A stretch of DNA of 64,000 nt, taken from NCBI GenBank assembly GCA_017550335.1, contig JAFZPM010000046.1:124001-188000 (forward strand), read 5' to 3'. This document shows, piece by piece, positions 1 through 7,460 of this stretch. Positions within the stretch are counted from its first letter, which is position 1, and each line of letters opens with the position of its first letter. This DNA is from Paludibacteraceae bacterium. GTDB lineage: Bacteria > Bacteroidota > Bacteroidia > Bacteroidales > Paludibacteraceae. Position numbers and translations under genes: made by a program. The notes beneath the pieces were generated by a model. That model searched no databases. It was not told the DNA's origin and saw nothing but the letters and a program-made list of their open reading frames with translations.

Positions 1-609
1 TATGCGAATTTCCTGGGGGGCGACTTGGTGTTCGAAGACCAATATAGTTCCTTCTACAGGGAGGTGACGCATGAGACGTTGGAGAATATCCAGAACGACT
101 CCCGTGTCTTCCCAGACTTCTCCGCCGGCGCTTCGTATGTGATAGAGAACAGACTCACGGCGGGTGTCGCCATCTACCACATCGGTGAACCTAAAAACGG
201 TTTCATGGATAAGCCGGACAACCAGTTGCAACGCAAATTGGTTCTCCATGCGACTTATTTCCATGACCTCCAGTACAGGAACGGTTTGTTCAGCCGTGAC
301 GACCTTTCCAGCAACTACCTTTTCGGTACGATCAACTATCAGAAACAGTATGTCTACCAGGATCTGTATGTGGGGATTTGCGCTTTGATCAGCCCTATCA
401 TCATCGGTGGTTCTTATCGTACCAACCTCAGCGAGGTCCATACTCCTTCCGTCACGGCGGGTGTGCAGTTCGGTAGTTTCCAAGCCAATTATGTCTACGA
501 CATATTCACCTCACGCAAGAAGAAAAACGGTTCATGGTCGCATGAAATCAACCTCATCTACGTGATCCGCGTGAAGGATAAATACCCTTGTCCGGTCGTT
601 TACTGGTAA
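1..609 (+). CDS. PorP/SprF-family type IX secretion membrane protein, 5' truncated
   Basis: The reading frame is open from base 1 and stops at 609, so only the last 202 codons are present. The protein is rich in alternating aromatic and polar residues and ends with short beta-strand-like segments (SFQANYVYDI, HEINLIYVIR), as expected of an outer-membrane barrel. Spacing and composition match the C-terminal half of PorP/SprF proteins, which sit in the outer membrane and help attach or export type IX secretion substrates in Bacteroidota. A second member lies at 61267-62253. The family assignment is by recognition only; a barrel of another family is possible. A hairpin terminator follows directly. 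Confidence 0.7.
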   Translation, partial: YANFLGGDLVFEDQYSSFYREVTHETLENIQNDSRVFPDFSAGASYVIENRLTAGVAIYHIGEPKNGFMDKPDNQLQRKLVLHATYFHDLQYRNGLFSRDDLSSNYLFGTINYQKQYVYQDLYVGICALISPIIIGGSYRTNLSEVHTPSVTAGVQFGSFQANYVYDIFTSRKKKNGSWSHEINLIYVIRVKDKYPCPVVYW

Positions 610-630
610 TCGGGTGTTCGTCAACTCATA

Positions 631-665
631 TGACCGCCGGCGCAGGAATACGTCGGCGGTTTTTG
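631..665 (+). terminator. Rho-independent terminator after the PorP-like gene
   Basis: A GC-rich stem (ACCGCCG pairing with CGGCGGT, extended by imperfect pairs) closes a short loop and is followed by a run of five T. It lies 22 bp after the stop codon at 609. Confidence 0.8.
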
Positions 666-697
666 TATAATAGCCCATGAGGCTACATGGTAAGAAT

Positions 698-1306
698 ATG
701 TTGAGAAATTTATTTATTATAGCGTTATCCTTTTTCGCTTTTGAAGCCTCTTCGCAAAATGTCATTGGGCTGGTGGCGGAACATTTTAAGCATAGAGAAG
801 GGAAAGGTTGGGAGTATTATTATTGTTATGATACGAATACCCCTGCTTTTCAATATATCACAAGGAATAATAGGTTCGGATTCTCTGTGCCAGTATGGGA
901 AAAGTTACGTTTCGCGATAAATCGTGAGAATGTGCCCCGGATAGATTCCCTCATGGTCACTTTGGGGAAGGATCTGCCTTCAGAATCGGTGAAAGACAAT
1001 ATCAGTTCATGTGTCCATGTCAGAAGGAAAAGACTGATTTCGAAGGAGAAAGCACAGAATATTTTTTCGGAGAAAAGAGATTTGGACAACACCTATTATT
1101 TGAGATGGTATCAATTCGGGAAGAAAAAAAGGAAACGAGATTTGCGCAATATCTTTATCTATTACTTTTCAAAACCCATTCAGATAGATGATTGTATAAT
1201 GGTTGAAGTGGTTAGAAAAAGAAATCCGTCGGCTTGGGATTTATACTTTTGCTATTATCTTCTGAAGACGAATGAATTAATTGTGGATTTTGTGGATCAG
1301 GACTGA
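698..1306 (+). CDS. Secreted protein of unknown function
   Basis: I do not recognise this 202-residue protein. The chosen ATG gives an N-terminus MLRNLFIIALSFFAFEASSQ, a good type I signal peptide cleaved near ASSQ. An in-frame ATG at 677 would add seven residues but lies only 12 bp after the upstream terminator. The mature part is rich in Tyr, Arg and Lys with several basic clusters (KKKRKRD) and no membrane segment. Base composition is more AT-rich than the housekeeping genes. It is the first of a run of exported proteins up to 7362. A periplasmic or outer-membrane-associated location is inferred. Confidence 0.6.
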   Translation: MLRNLFIIALSFFAFEASSQNVIGLVAEHFKHREGKGWEYYYCYDTNTPAFQYITRNNRFGFSVPVWEKLRFAINRENVPRIDSLMVTLGKDLPSESVKDNISSCVHVRRKRLISKEKAQNIFSEKRDLDNTYYLRWYQFGKKKRKRDLRNIFIYYFSKPIQIDDCIMVEVVRKRNPSAWDLYFCYYLLKTNELIVDFVDQD

Positions 1307-1380
1307 TTTTTTTTGTAATTTGTGGCACTCATTACTCATCGCTTAAATTGTCTGAAATGTTCATATTTAAAGAAATATTT

Positions 1381-1878
1381 ATGAAAGGAAAGAATTTTCT
1401 TGCACACATAAGGTTTTTGAGTCTGTTGGGCTTGGCAGTTATGGTTCTAAGCCTACATGATGGGTGTAGTCCTCAAAAGGATAAGTCTCCAAATAATGAA
1501 CAGGTTGAAGGTGAGCCGAAGGTGACTCTAAAAGGTATTAATGATACAATTGTTGTACGCAAATCGGATTACGATGAGATAAAGCGTTACAGTGCGGATT
1601 ACGGCTATATGACTGATGGTATTATTCTCTCTGATTCCATGGTTGAAATAATTAGGGATTTAGAGTCGCCCATACTAAAAATAGAATTTGATGAAGGTTA
1701 CAAAATAGCCAAAGGCATGCCCCGCCTAAGTTCATCACTTCCATGTGAATGCAACTATTCTTATTATTTTGATGATGAGAATCCGAATCGTCGAGTTAGA
1801 TTGGAAGGTGTTAAAGGAGATGAAATACATTTTGGACTTGGGATACCATTCCCTGACCCTAGGGGGAAGGGGGAATAA
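1381..1878 (+). CDS. Putative lipoprotein, tandem paralogue A
   Basis: Protein of 165 residues with a basic start, a hydrophobic stretch (FLSLLGLAVMVLSL) and a cysteine after HDG, followed by SPQKDKSPNNEQ. The Cys position suggests a lipoprotein, although HDGC is a poor lipobox. The first 38 or so residues are nearly identical to those of the gene at 2658, while the remaining sequences differ: the motif KSDYDEIKRYS here corresponds to KTDYEKIVWYS there, and SDSMVEIIRDLESPILKIE to RDSIVEKILEVKPPIIKIE. Earlier in-frame starts exist at 1357 (ATG) and 1348 (TTG); the ATG at 1381 was preferred because it leaves a standard signal. Function unknown. Confidence 0.6.
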   Translation: MKGKNFLAHIRFLSLLGLAVMVLSLHDGCSPQKDKSPNNEQVEGEPKVTLKGINDTIVVRKSDYDEIKRYSADYGYMTDGIILSDSMVEIIRDLESPILKIEFDEGYKIAKGMPRLSSSLPCECNYSYYFDDENPNRRVRLEGVKGDEIHFGLGIPFPDPRGKGE

Positions 1879-1970
1879 ATAATATATTTGTTTCGCATTC
1901 TCCGAACCAGTTGCCAAGTTGATAAATAAAACTTATTTTAGCGAATTAATCGGTAGGTCCATAATCAATT
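1873..1970 (+). repeat. Recurring intergenic segment, copy A
   Basis: Begins with AATAAATAATATATTTG, includes GAACCAGTTGCCAAGTT (1904-1920), and ends with CATAATCAATT (1960-1970). Parts recur at 2551-2597, 3120-3203 and 6914-6952. It contains TATATTTG (1883-1890), a match to the Bacteroidota -7 element, but no TTTG at the usual distance upstream. Confidence 0.55.
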
Positions 1971-1987
1971 CATAAAAAGCGGAAGTC

Positions 1988-2545
1988 ATGAGAAACCTAG
2001 TCATGCCAAGTATAATTTTCGTGTTCCTATTCTCGGGATGCTTGATGTGTGATATCCGTAATGATCTCTGGAATAAGGAACGAACCCTTTATGATTTTTC
2101 CGGAGGGAATGGGTCGGGCTGCGCTCTTGAATTTAAAATTGACACAAGACATGAAGATGTCTATAGCAAGGATACCATACATCCAAGATTATTGTACGAA
2201 TTTGAAATGGTCGCGCGGTATATGCCGTTGATAAAATTGAATTCTTTCTCTTTCTCGAAAAAAATGGATGGTGTCGAACCGATTCCATATCATGTATATT
2301 TGGATTCTTATGGGGGACTAAAAGTGCCAATCACATTGGTCGATAGTTTGCCCTTCTACCTCCCTGACAGCATACAGAATCGTGGAGGGGTTCTGCAGAT
2401 AATTGTGGAAAGCAGCGAGTCGTATTATGAAACAGATATGTTATATATCAGTTATGACATTGAGGTCGGTGCCAAACGGATAGTGAAGGAAAACATTATG
2501 TATAAGAGACGACGGACTTACGATTGGCGTCCGAAATTGTTTTAG
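1988..2545 (+). CDS. Putative lipoprotein of unknown function
   Basis: Protein of 185 residues starting MRNLVMPSIIFVFLFSGC, with a lipobox-like FSGC at residues 15-18, so export and lipidation are likely. The body is acidic and mixed with no recognised domain; a stretch near residues 100-150 (LYDS/LPDS/IVESSESYY patterns) could form a beta sandwich, but that is a guess. It lies between the two paralogous lipoproteins and is bounded on each side by the recurring intergenic segment, which suggests it moved or duplicated as part of the same module. Start ATG is the first in frame. Confidence 0.6.
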   Translation: MRNLVMPSIIFVFLFSGCLMCDIRNDLWNKERTLYDFSGGNGSGCALEFKIDTRHEDVYSKDTIHPRLLYEFEMVARYMPLIKLNSFSFSKKMDGVEPIPYHVYLDSYGGLKVPITLVDSLPFYLPDSIQNRGGVLQIIVESSESYYETDMLYISYDIEVGAKRIVKENIMYKRRRTYDWRPKLF

Positions 2546-2550
2546 GGCTA

Positions 2551-2597
2551 GGTTGCCAAGTTTTGGGAAAAAACTTAATTTAGCAGACATGAACATT
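2551..2597 (+). repeat. Recurring intergenic segment, copy B
   Basis: GGTTGCCAAGTT (2551-2562) followed by AACTTAATTTAGCAGACATGAACATT (split here: AACTTAATTTAGCAG, then ACATGAACATT), closely matching copy C at 3151-3203. It separates the lipoprotein gene ending at 2545 from paralogue B. Confidence 0.55.
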
Positions 2598-2657
2598 GAG
2601 TGTTTTCTCCAACATACTTAATCGACCGTGAAAATGTCCATATTCAAAGAAATATTT

Positions 2658-3125
2658 ATGAAAGAGAAAAATTCCCTTGCACGCTTAAAGCTTTTGAGTC
2701 TGTTAGGCTTATCTGTTATGGTTCTAAGCCTACATGATGGGTGTAGTCCTCAAAAGGATAAGTCTCCAAACAATGAACAGGTTGAAAGTGTGCCGGAAGA
2801 GAATACGGAAGATGTTGATTATACATTTACACTTCATAAAACGGATTACGAAAAAATAGTATGGTACAGTGAGCGTCTCGATTCCGAAATGATGTCAGAT
2901 ATTATTCTCCGTGATTCCATAGTTGAAAAGATATTGGAAGTAAAACCACCCATAATAAAAATCGAATTATTTGATGGTGGTTACGGCATAGTCGAATGTG
3001 ATGACATCGCAAGTGCAAAACTCATAACTGGTGCTATCTATTCCCATTATATAGACGATGAAGGTGTAGTTGGATTTAAACCAGTGATGGTCTACAGATG
3101 GGTAGGTGGAAAGCCTCTGAAATAA
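2658..3125 (+). CDS. Putative lipoprotein, tandem paralogue B
   Basis: Protein of 155 residues. Its leader (MKEKNSLARLKLLSLLGLSV and on to LSLHDGC) and the first residues after the cysteine (SPQKDKSPNNEQVE) are nearly identical to the gene at 1381. Even the 20-odd bases before the start are conserved. After that the two diverge but keep the same layout: a K-T/S-D-Y motif, an R/S-D-S-I/M-V-E motif and an I-K-I-E strand. This points to a local duplication followed by divergence of the exposed part. In-frame GTG (2628) and ATG (2634) starts were not chosen. Function unknown; likely membrane-anchored. Confidence 0.6.
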   Translation: MKEKNSLARLKLLSLLGLSVMVLSLHDGCSPQKDKSPNNEQVESVPEENTEDVDYTFTLHKTDYEKIVWYSERLDSEMMSDIILRDSIVEKILEVKPPIIKIELFDGGYGIVECDDIASAKLITGAIYSHYIDDEGVVGFKPVMVYRWVGGKPLK

Positions 3126-3203
3126 ATAATATATTTATTTTGCATTCTACGAGCCAATCGCCAAATTGAGAAAATAAAGCTTAAATTAGCAGATATGAAC
3201 ATT
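3120..3203 (+). repeat. Recurring intergenic segment, copy C
   Basis: Starts at the stop codon of paralogue B with AATAAATAATATATTTATTT, continues with GAGCCAATCGCCAAATT (3151-3167) and ends with ATTAGCAGATATGAACATT. It matches copy A over its first 50 bases and copy B over its last 45, so it looks like the full-length form. Confidence 0.55.
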
Positions 3204-3237
3204 ACTTATGAAATGTTAGTAACAATAATTATTCGTC

Positions 3238-3717
3238 ATGAAAAAGAAATATATATTCATATCGATAGTGGCTTTATTAGTGACATTCATCCTATTGACA
3301 CTATTTGTTCATCCATCACCTGGGAAAGGGACGGTGTCAGATTTTGAAGAACTGGTGAGAAAAGGGGACGTGGAACATATAATTGAGATGATTGAAAGGA
3401 CATCGATTACCCATATCAGCATTAGAGACAAAGCCTCTCCTTTATATCTTATAAATTTTGGTTTTGGTTGTGCATCCGATGATCCTCGTAAAAGCGGAAA
3501 TGTTGCGGAGGTGAAGTATCTGATAGATTTCTTTGAAATGTTCGAAATGTATAGTATCGATTTTAATCGTGATGCTAATGCCATATATTTCGAATTAGTT
3601 GAAGATGGGAGGTCTTACGCTTCCCGCTATTCTTTCAATAAAGTCTCAGACGGAGATTCGAACGGCTCGAACATTAAGAAAATTAACGACAATTGGCTTT
3701 TGATCGCCGACGAATAG
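3238..3717 (+). CDS. Membrane-anchored protein of unknown function
   Basis: Protein of 159 residues with one strong N-terminal hydrophobic segment (residues 5-24, FISIVALLVTFILLTLFVH) after MKKK. It is probably a signal anchor, leaving about 130 residues outside the cytoplasm. The C-terminal part (VEDGRSYASRYSFNKV then IKKINDNWLLIADE) resembles the small alpha+beta folds of NTF2-like or DUF4878-type exported proteins, where a final NDNWLL strand is common, but this is a weak resemblance. The next gene starts one base after its stop, so the two are probably cotranscribed. Confidence 0.6.
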   Translation: MKKKYIFISIVALLVTFILLTLFVHPSPGKGTVSDFEELVRKGDVEHIIEMIERTSITHISIRDKASPLYLINFGFGCASDDPRKSGNVAEVKYLIDFFEMFEMYSIDFNRDANAIYFELVEDGRSYASRYSFNKVSDGDSNGSNIKKINDNWLLIADE

Positions 3718-3718
3718 A

Positions 3719-5272
3719 ATGAAAAATATAAAACACATTTCAATCCTTGTCGCATTTCTGATGCAAATGGTCGGGTGGAACGCCTACTCGTCTAGTCAAG
3801 TCTGCATGTTCGATTATGTGATAAGAGACTACGATGATTATAATTATACGATAGTCCATTATCAAGGTAGATATAGAGCAATTGACCGCGACAAAAAGAT
3901 CATACTCCCTTTCGCATACGATGGTTTGATATACAACGGAGATGGTACATTTATTGGGAGAAAGAATGACACTTCTTTTGTCCCAACTCCTCCCCATAAT
4001 TACGTGAGTGATTGTTATTTCCGCACATCCATGTATTTGGTTGATTCGACGGGGAAAATTCTCGTCGAAGGTCCAAATAGTGTATGGAATATAGATGGGA
4101 CGATTTATACGGAATTATATGCCCCTATTTCGGGTGTTGAACGCCATGATCTTAAGGAAAACAAACGCTATTATTTGGGACGGTCTAATGAGATTACCAA
4201 TGTTTCTTCGGAACATTATATGCGCTGTATATATCATGGCAAGAGGGCTCACGACGACGCAAGTGATGATGTGAAGAATGGCCGTATTTATTCAAGTGGC
4301 ATTGATATTTGTGGCTATTGTGACAAGAATGGGAACTGGGAAATGCTTCTCACTGACTGCAGTGACATCTCGTGGGTGTCGCCCATTGAAGACGGACATG
4401 TCCTTGTGATTTCCACAAAATACTACATGCTTTATAATGATTTTAGGTTGAAAAAAAAGCTGAAAAGGAAGAGAGTGGATGGAATAAGGTGCCAATCGCT
4501 TGATTCCCTTGATATAGATTATGAGTCGATTCAATATTCCGAAGGCAATTTTATTATTCCAAGAAAAGGGATGGAGACAATAGTGATTAATACGCAGGGG
4601 AAATATGTTGATTTGAAAAAAAGAATTTATGGCCCATTCCATAATGGATATGTGGTTGCAAAGAGTGCTAAGGGCTATACGATAATAGATGAGAAAGGTA
4701 ATGACATGTTGCGTGCTTCTTATGACGATATAGAATGGTGTTCCTCCGTGAATGATACGTCATATTTCCGAGTGAAGAAGGAAGGGAAACAGATGGTGGT
4801 CCGGTATGATGGTTTGATTTTGCCATATAGCGAAATGGGGGATAGTTTGTATGATGGACGCTTAATGGTTAAGAAAAATGGGGAATGGGGATATGTTGAC
4901 CAAAAGTGGAAAGAAGTAATCGAATGTCATTTTGAAGAGATGGGGCCGTTTTTCAAAGGGTATGCGGTGGTGAAGAGAGACGGGAAATGGGGCATTATTG
5001 ACGTGAATGGCGCCGTGAAAATCGAATGTATGTATGATGATTGCCACTTATTCTTCGAGGGATATGCAGCCGTGAAGAGAGACGGGAAATGGGGCTTCAT
5101 TGATCTCAATGGCACGGAGAAGATAGAATTTGCCTACGATGAGTGCCATCCGTTTTCCGAAGGCATGGCGGCGGTGAAGAAAGATGGCAAGTGGTTTTTT
5201 ATTGACAAAAGAGGAGAAGTGATTTGTTTCGCTCTTCCGTCAGAAAAATTAAAAGAACAAGGTGCGAAATGA
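3719..5272 (+). CDS. WG-repeat exported protein
   Basis: Protein of 517 residues with an N-terminal signal-like segment (ISILVAFLMQMVGWNAYSSS). The C-terminal 150 residues hold clear WG repeats: GEWGYVDQ, GKWGIIDV, GKWGFIDL and a last GKWFFIDK, each followed about 18 residues later by an F-x-E/K-G-Y/M-A-V-V/K motif. Earlier degenerate units (residues 35-70, 290-330) suggest the whole protein is a series of such beta units. WG repeats form beta-propeller or solenoid surfaces of unknown ligand. The start lies one base after the preceding stop and the stop overlaps the ATG of the LRR gene (ATGA at 5269-5272), so translation of the pair is probably coupled. Confidence 0.85.
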   Translation: MKNIKHISILVAFLMQMVGWNAYSSSQVCMFDYVIRDYDDYNYTIVHYQGRYRAIDRDKKIILPFAYDGLIYNGDGTFIGRKNDTSFVPTPPHNYVSDCYFRTSMYLVDSTGKILVEGPNSVWNIDGTIYTELYAPISGVERHDLKENKRYYLGRSNEITNVSSEHYMRCIYHGKRAHDDASDDVKNGRIYSSGIDICGYCDKNGNWEMLLTDCSDISWVSPIEDGHVLVISTKYYMLYNDFRLKKKLKRKRVDGIRCQSLDSLDIDYESIQYSEGNFIIPRKGMETIVINTQGKYVDLKKRIYGPFHNGYVVAKSAKGYTIIDEKGNDMLRASYDDIEWCSSVNDTSYFRVKKEGKQMVVRYDGLILPYSEMGDSLYDGRLMVKKNGEWGYVDQKWKEVIECHFEEMGPFFKGYAVVKRDGKWGIIDVNGAVKIECMYDDCHLFFEGYAAVKRDGKWGFIDLNGTEKIEFAYDECHPFSEGMAAVKKDGKWFFIDKRGEVICFALPSEKLKEQGAK

Positions 5273-6885
5273 AACAATACGTAATGATACTATGTATAAT
5301 GGTTGGTTGCCTAAGAGTTTATTCTCAGGACTCATTTTATGCCAATGGTTTCCTGTTCAAAACGATTGCCGGGAATGAACTGGAGATTACAGATTGGGAT
5401 ATCCTTTGGGAAGGGTCGTATGATATTCCGGAAGAGGTGAACGGGAAACGGGTTACCACTTTAGGTATAAAAGCCTTTTTGGGGTATGATAGATCTCGAT
5501 CTTTATATATTCCTAATACGATAAAGAATTTTCAATTGGACTTTGGGAGAAGCCATTGCTTTCAAAATATGAAATGTGACACAGTAATCCTTGATGCAGA
5601 CATTGAACATATTCCAGCTGACATGTTTGAATACTGTGAAAATTTAAAATATGTAAAGCTGCCGGATCGTCTTTTGAAGATTGGTGATGAGGCTTTTGAA
5701 GGATGTGCCTCATTGGAATCTATAAGTATTCCTGCAGGAGTGAGGGAAATCGGCTCTTCTTGTTTTTGTGGATGTCCAATTAAGAATTTTAAATTACCTG
5801 ATTCCTTGAGAATATTAGGAATCTTCGACGGATCGTGTGACCCAATATGCTTTATTCCGAGAAAGGTTGATAGTCTAACAGAATGGGCAGGTTTTCTCAA
5901 TCCATGCATAAGGGAATTTATTGTGGATAAGAGGAACCAATTTTATTGTTCAGACAAGGGAACCCTTTTTGACAAAGGGATGAAGAGACTTATCCGCCAT
6001 CCAAACAATAATGACAGAAAGTATAATGTGCCTGTGTCGGTTGAGAGAATCGTTAATGTCGCTTTCTTGGGCAATGACAAGTTGAGATGCGTGGAAATTG
6101 GCGGGAATATAAAACAAATAGCATCAAACTCGTTTTCTATGTGTAAGAACCTGAGATCTATTAGAATTTGCAATACAGATTACGTTTTCATAGATAAACA
6201 TGGTTTCGATTCTACTCCTCGTCTGAAGGATATATACATCGATGAAAAATTTTCATTGGATGGTCCATTGGGGAAGAATGATCATTTTAAGATTCATGTT
6301 ATGCGAGGAAAGGAGGAATTGAAATGCATCGATGCTGCCGACTACGTGAATGAGAAACCGGCCATGGCGAAATACACGAACACGCTGTCCAAGGATAGCT
6401 TACGATCCCATTTGGCGAAAATAAAACATCTTCCTATACGTAATGATAGATATTGTGGAGTGAGCGGTGACAGATATTATTGGGAGGCAGTGAAATGTGG
6501 GAAGAGTGCGATCCCGGATCTTATTGACTTGTTGACGGATACGACTGAGGCGGATTCAATTAAAATGCGAATAAACGAACTGAGTTTTGCCGTCATGTTT
6601 GGTATTGTGCGCATCCAACTGACCAAAGTCTACGATAAGGTGAAACATAAATATACACAGTTGGGGGATTTCGAGGACTTTAATAGAAAATCGTCCGAAA
6701 CAGAAAGGTGTGAGTTGCGCGATAGGATGAAGAAGTGGTATCTGCTTTACAAAGACAGACTGTATTGGAAACACTCCATTGAGGATCTTTCGCGATACAG
6801 GCATTCCTCTTTCGAATATGACGAGAATGTACATCCTGCGGGAGGTTGGTATATTTGCAGGGATTTTGACTCATATTTCCATTGA
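5269..6885 (+). CDS. BspA-like leucine-rich-repeat protein with extra C-terminal domain
   Basis: Protein of 538 residues. The ATG overlaps the preceding stop; an open frame extends back to 5224 but that would lie inside the WG gene. A signal peptide (MKQYVMILCIMVGCLRVYSQ) is followed by LRR_5/BspA-type repeats between about residues 30 and 345, with typical units such as LKYVKLPDRLLKIGDEAFEG and CASLESISIPAGVREIGSSC. Such proteins are surface-exposed in Bacteroidota and often bind host or matrix ligands. The last 170 residues are not LRR: they contain VKCGKSAIPDLIDLLTDTT, a HEAT-like helix pair, and end with an aromatic-rich tail. That fusion is unusual to my eye. Confidence 0.8.
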   Translation: MKQYVMILCIMVGCLRVYSQDSFYANGFLFKTIAGNELEITDWDILWEGSYDIPEEVNGKRVTTLGIKAFLGYDRSRSLYIPNTIKNFQLDFGRSHCFQNMKCDTVILDADIEHIPADMFEYCENLKYVKLPDRLLKIGDEAFEGCASLESISIPAGVREIGSSCFCGCPIKNFKLPDSLRILGIFDGSCDPICFIPRKVDSLTEWAGFLNPCIREFIVDKRNQFYCSDKGTLFDKGMKRLIRHPNNNDRKYNVPVSVERIVNVAFLGNDKLRCVEIGGNIKQIASNSFSMCKNLRSIRICNTDYVFIDKHGFDSTPRLKDIYIDEKFSLDGPLGKNDHFKIHVMRGKEELKCIDAADYVNEKPAMAKYTNTLSKDSLRSHLAKIKHLPIRNDRYCGVSGDRYYWEAVKCGKSAIPDLIDLLTDTTEADSIKMRINELSFAVMFGIVRIQLTKVYDKVKHKYTQLGDFEDFNRKSSETERCELRDRMKKWYLLYKDRLYWKHSIEDLSRYRHSSFEYDENVHPAGGWYICRDFDSYFH

Positions 6886-6913
6886 TGTTTGGGTAAAATA
6901 TTGCTGAGGATTT

Positions 6914-6952
6914 GAACCAATTGCCAAACTAACAGTAGACTCATAATCAATT
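6914..6952 (+). repeat. Recurring intergenic segment, copy D
   Basis: GAACCAATTGCCAAACT (6914-6930) and CATAATCAATT (6942-6952) match the middle and end of copy A at 1904-1970, with a shorter spacer. It lies between the LRR gene and the small membrane protein. Confidence 0.45.
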
Positions 6953-7008
6953 AAATGTATATGGTTCCGCTATCCTAAATGATATTTCGTATGTTATTAA
7001 TTTAATCT

Positions 7009-7362
7009 ATGGCGGGAAGGAAGAACATTGAGTCCGAAACATATAGAAAAATGAAAAAGGTTGTATCTTTTATCGTCGTTTATATTGTTGTATTTGTTTT
7101 ATACATAGGGCTTTCCATCCCCATTAACAATTATGTGGAAAGGGCATGGTTGTGTCGTCCTGGAGATTGGGGCATAGGGTTGCCGATGTTCAAATATTGG
7201 ATTCATGTGGGTGGAGAACTCCAACATGGAGGAGATGGAGGCGTTTTATTGCTTAACTTTGTTATTGTACTATTCATTACGATCGTCTTAATTTTAGTGC
7301 GTAAGAAACTACGCCTACGTCGTGGGGAGCGATCTCGTCAAGGACAAGCGAGTGGAGATTAA
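7009..7362 (+). CDS. Small two-helix membrane protein
   Basis: Protein of 117 residues with two hydrophobic segments, residues 17-37 (VVSFIVVYIVVFVLYIGLSI) and about 81-100 (VLLLNFVIVLFITIVLILV), joined by a polar loop containing GDWGIGLPMFKYW and a Gly-rich GGDGG stretch. The C-terminus is strongly basic (RKKLRLRRGERSR), so it should be cytoplasmic. An in-frame ATG at 7051 (MKKVVSF) is an equally credible start. No family recognised. It closes the AT-rich island of exported proteins. Confidence 0.55.
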   Translation: MAGRKNIESETYRKMKKVVSFIVVYIVVFVLYIGLSIPINNYVERAWLCRPGDWGIGLPMFKYWIHVGGELQHGGDGGVLLLNFVIVLFITIVLILVRKKLRLRRGERSRQGQASGD

Positions 7363-7391
7363 AGGCCGACCGCCACTTTTTGCTATTTTGT

Positions 7392-7423
7392 TTTGTAAAA
7401 AGCATAAAATAGTATTATTTTTG
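7392..7423 (+). promoter_or_regulatory. Bacteroidota-type promoter of the DUF4143 ATPase gene
   Basis: TTTG at 7392-7395, a 20 bp spacer, then TATTTTTG at 7416-7423, an exact fit to TTTG / TANNTTTG. The -33 element lies in the left arm (7386-7397) of a 12 bp perfect inverted repeat whose right arm is 7431-7442; inner bases also pair partly, so an operator or a 5' hairpin is possible. Confidence 0.65.
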
Positions 7424-7460
7424 TGCTCTATACAAAACAAAACTACTATTTTTTCTGAAA

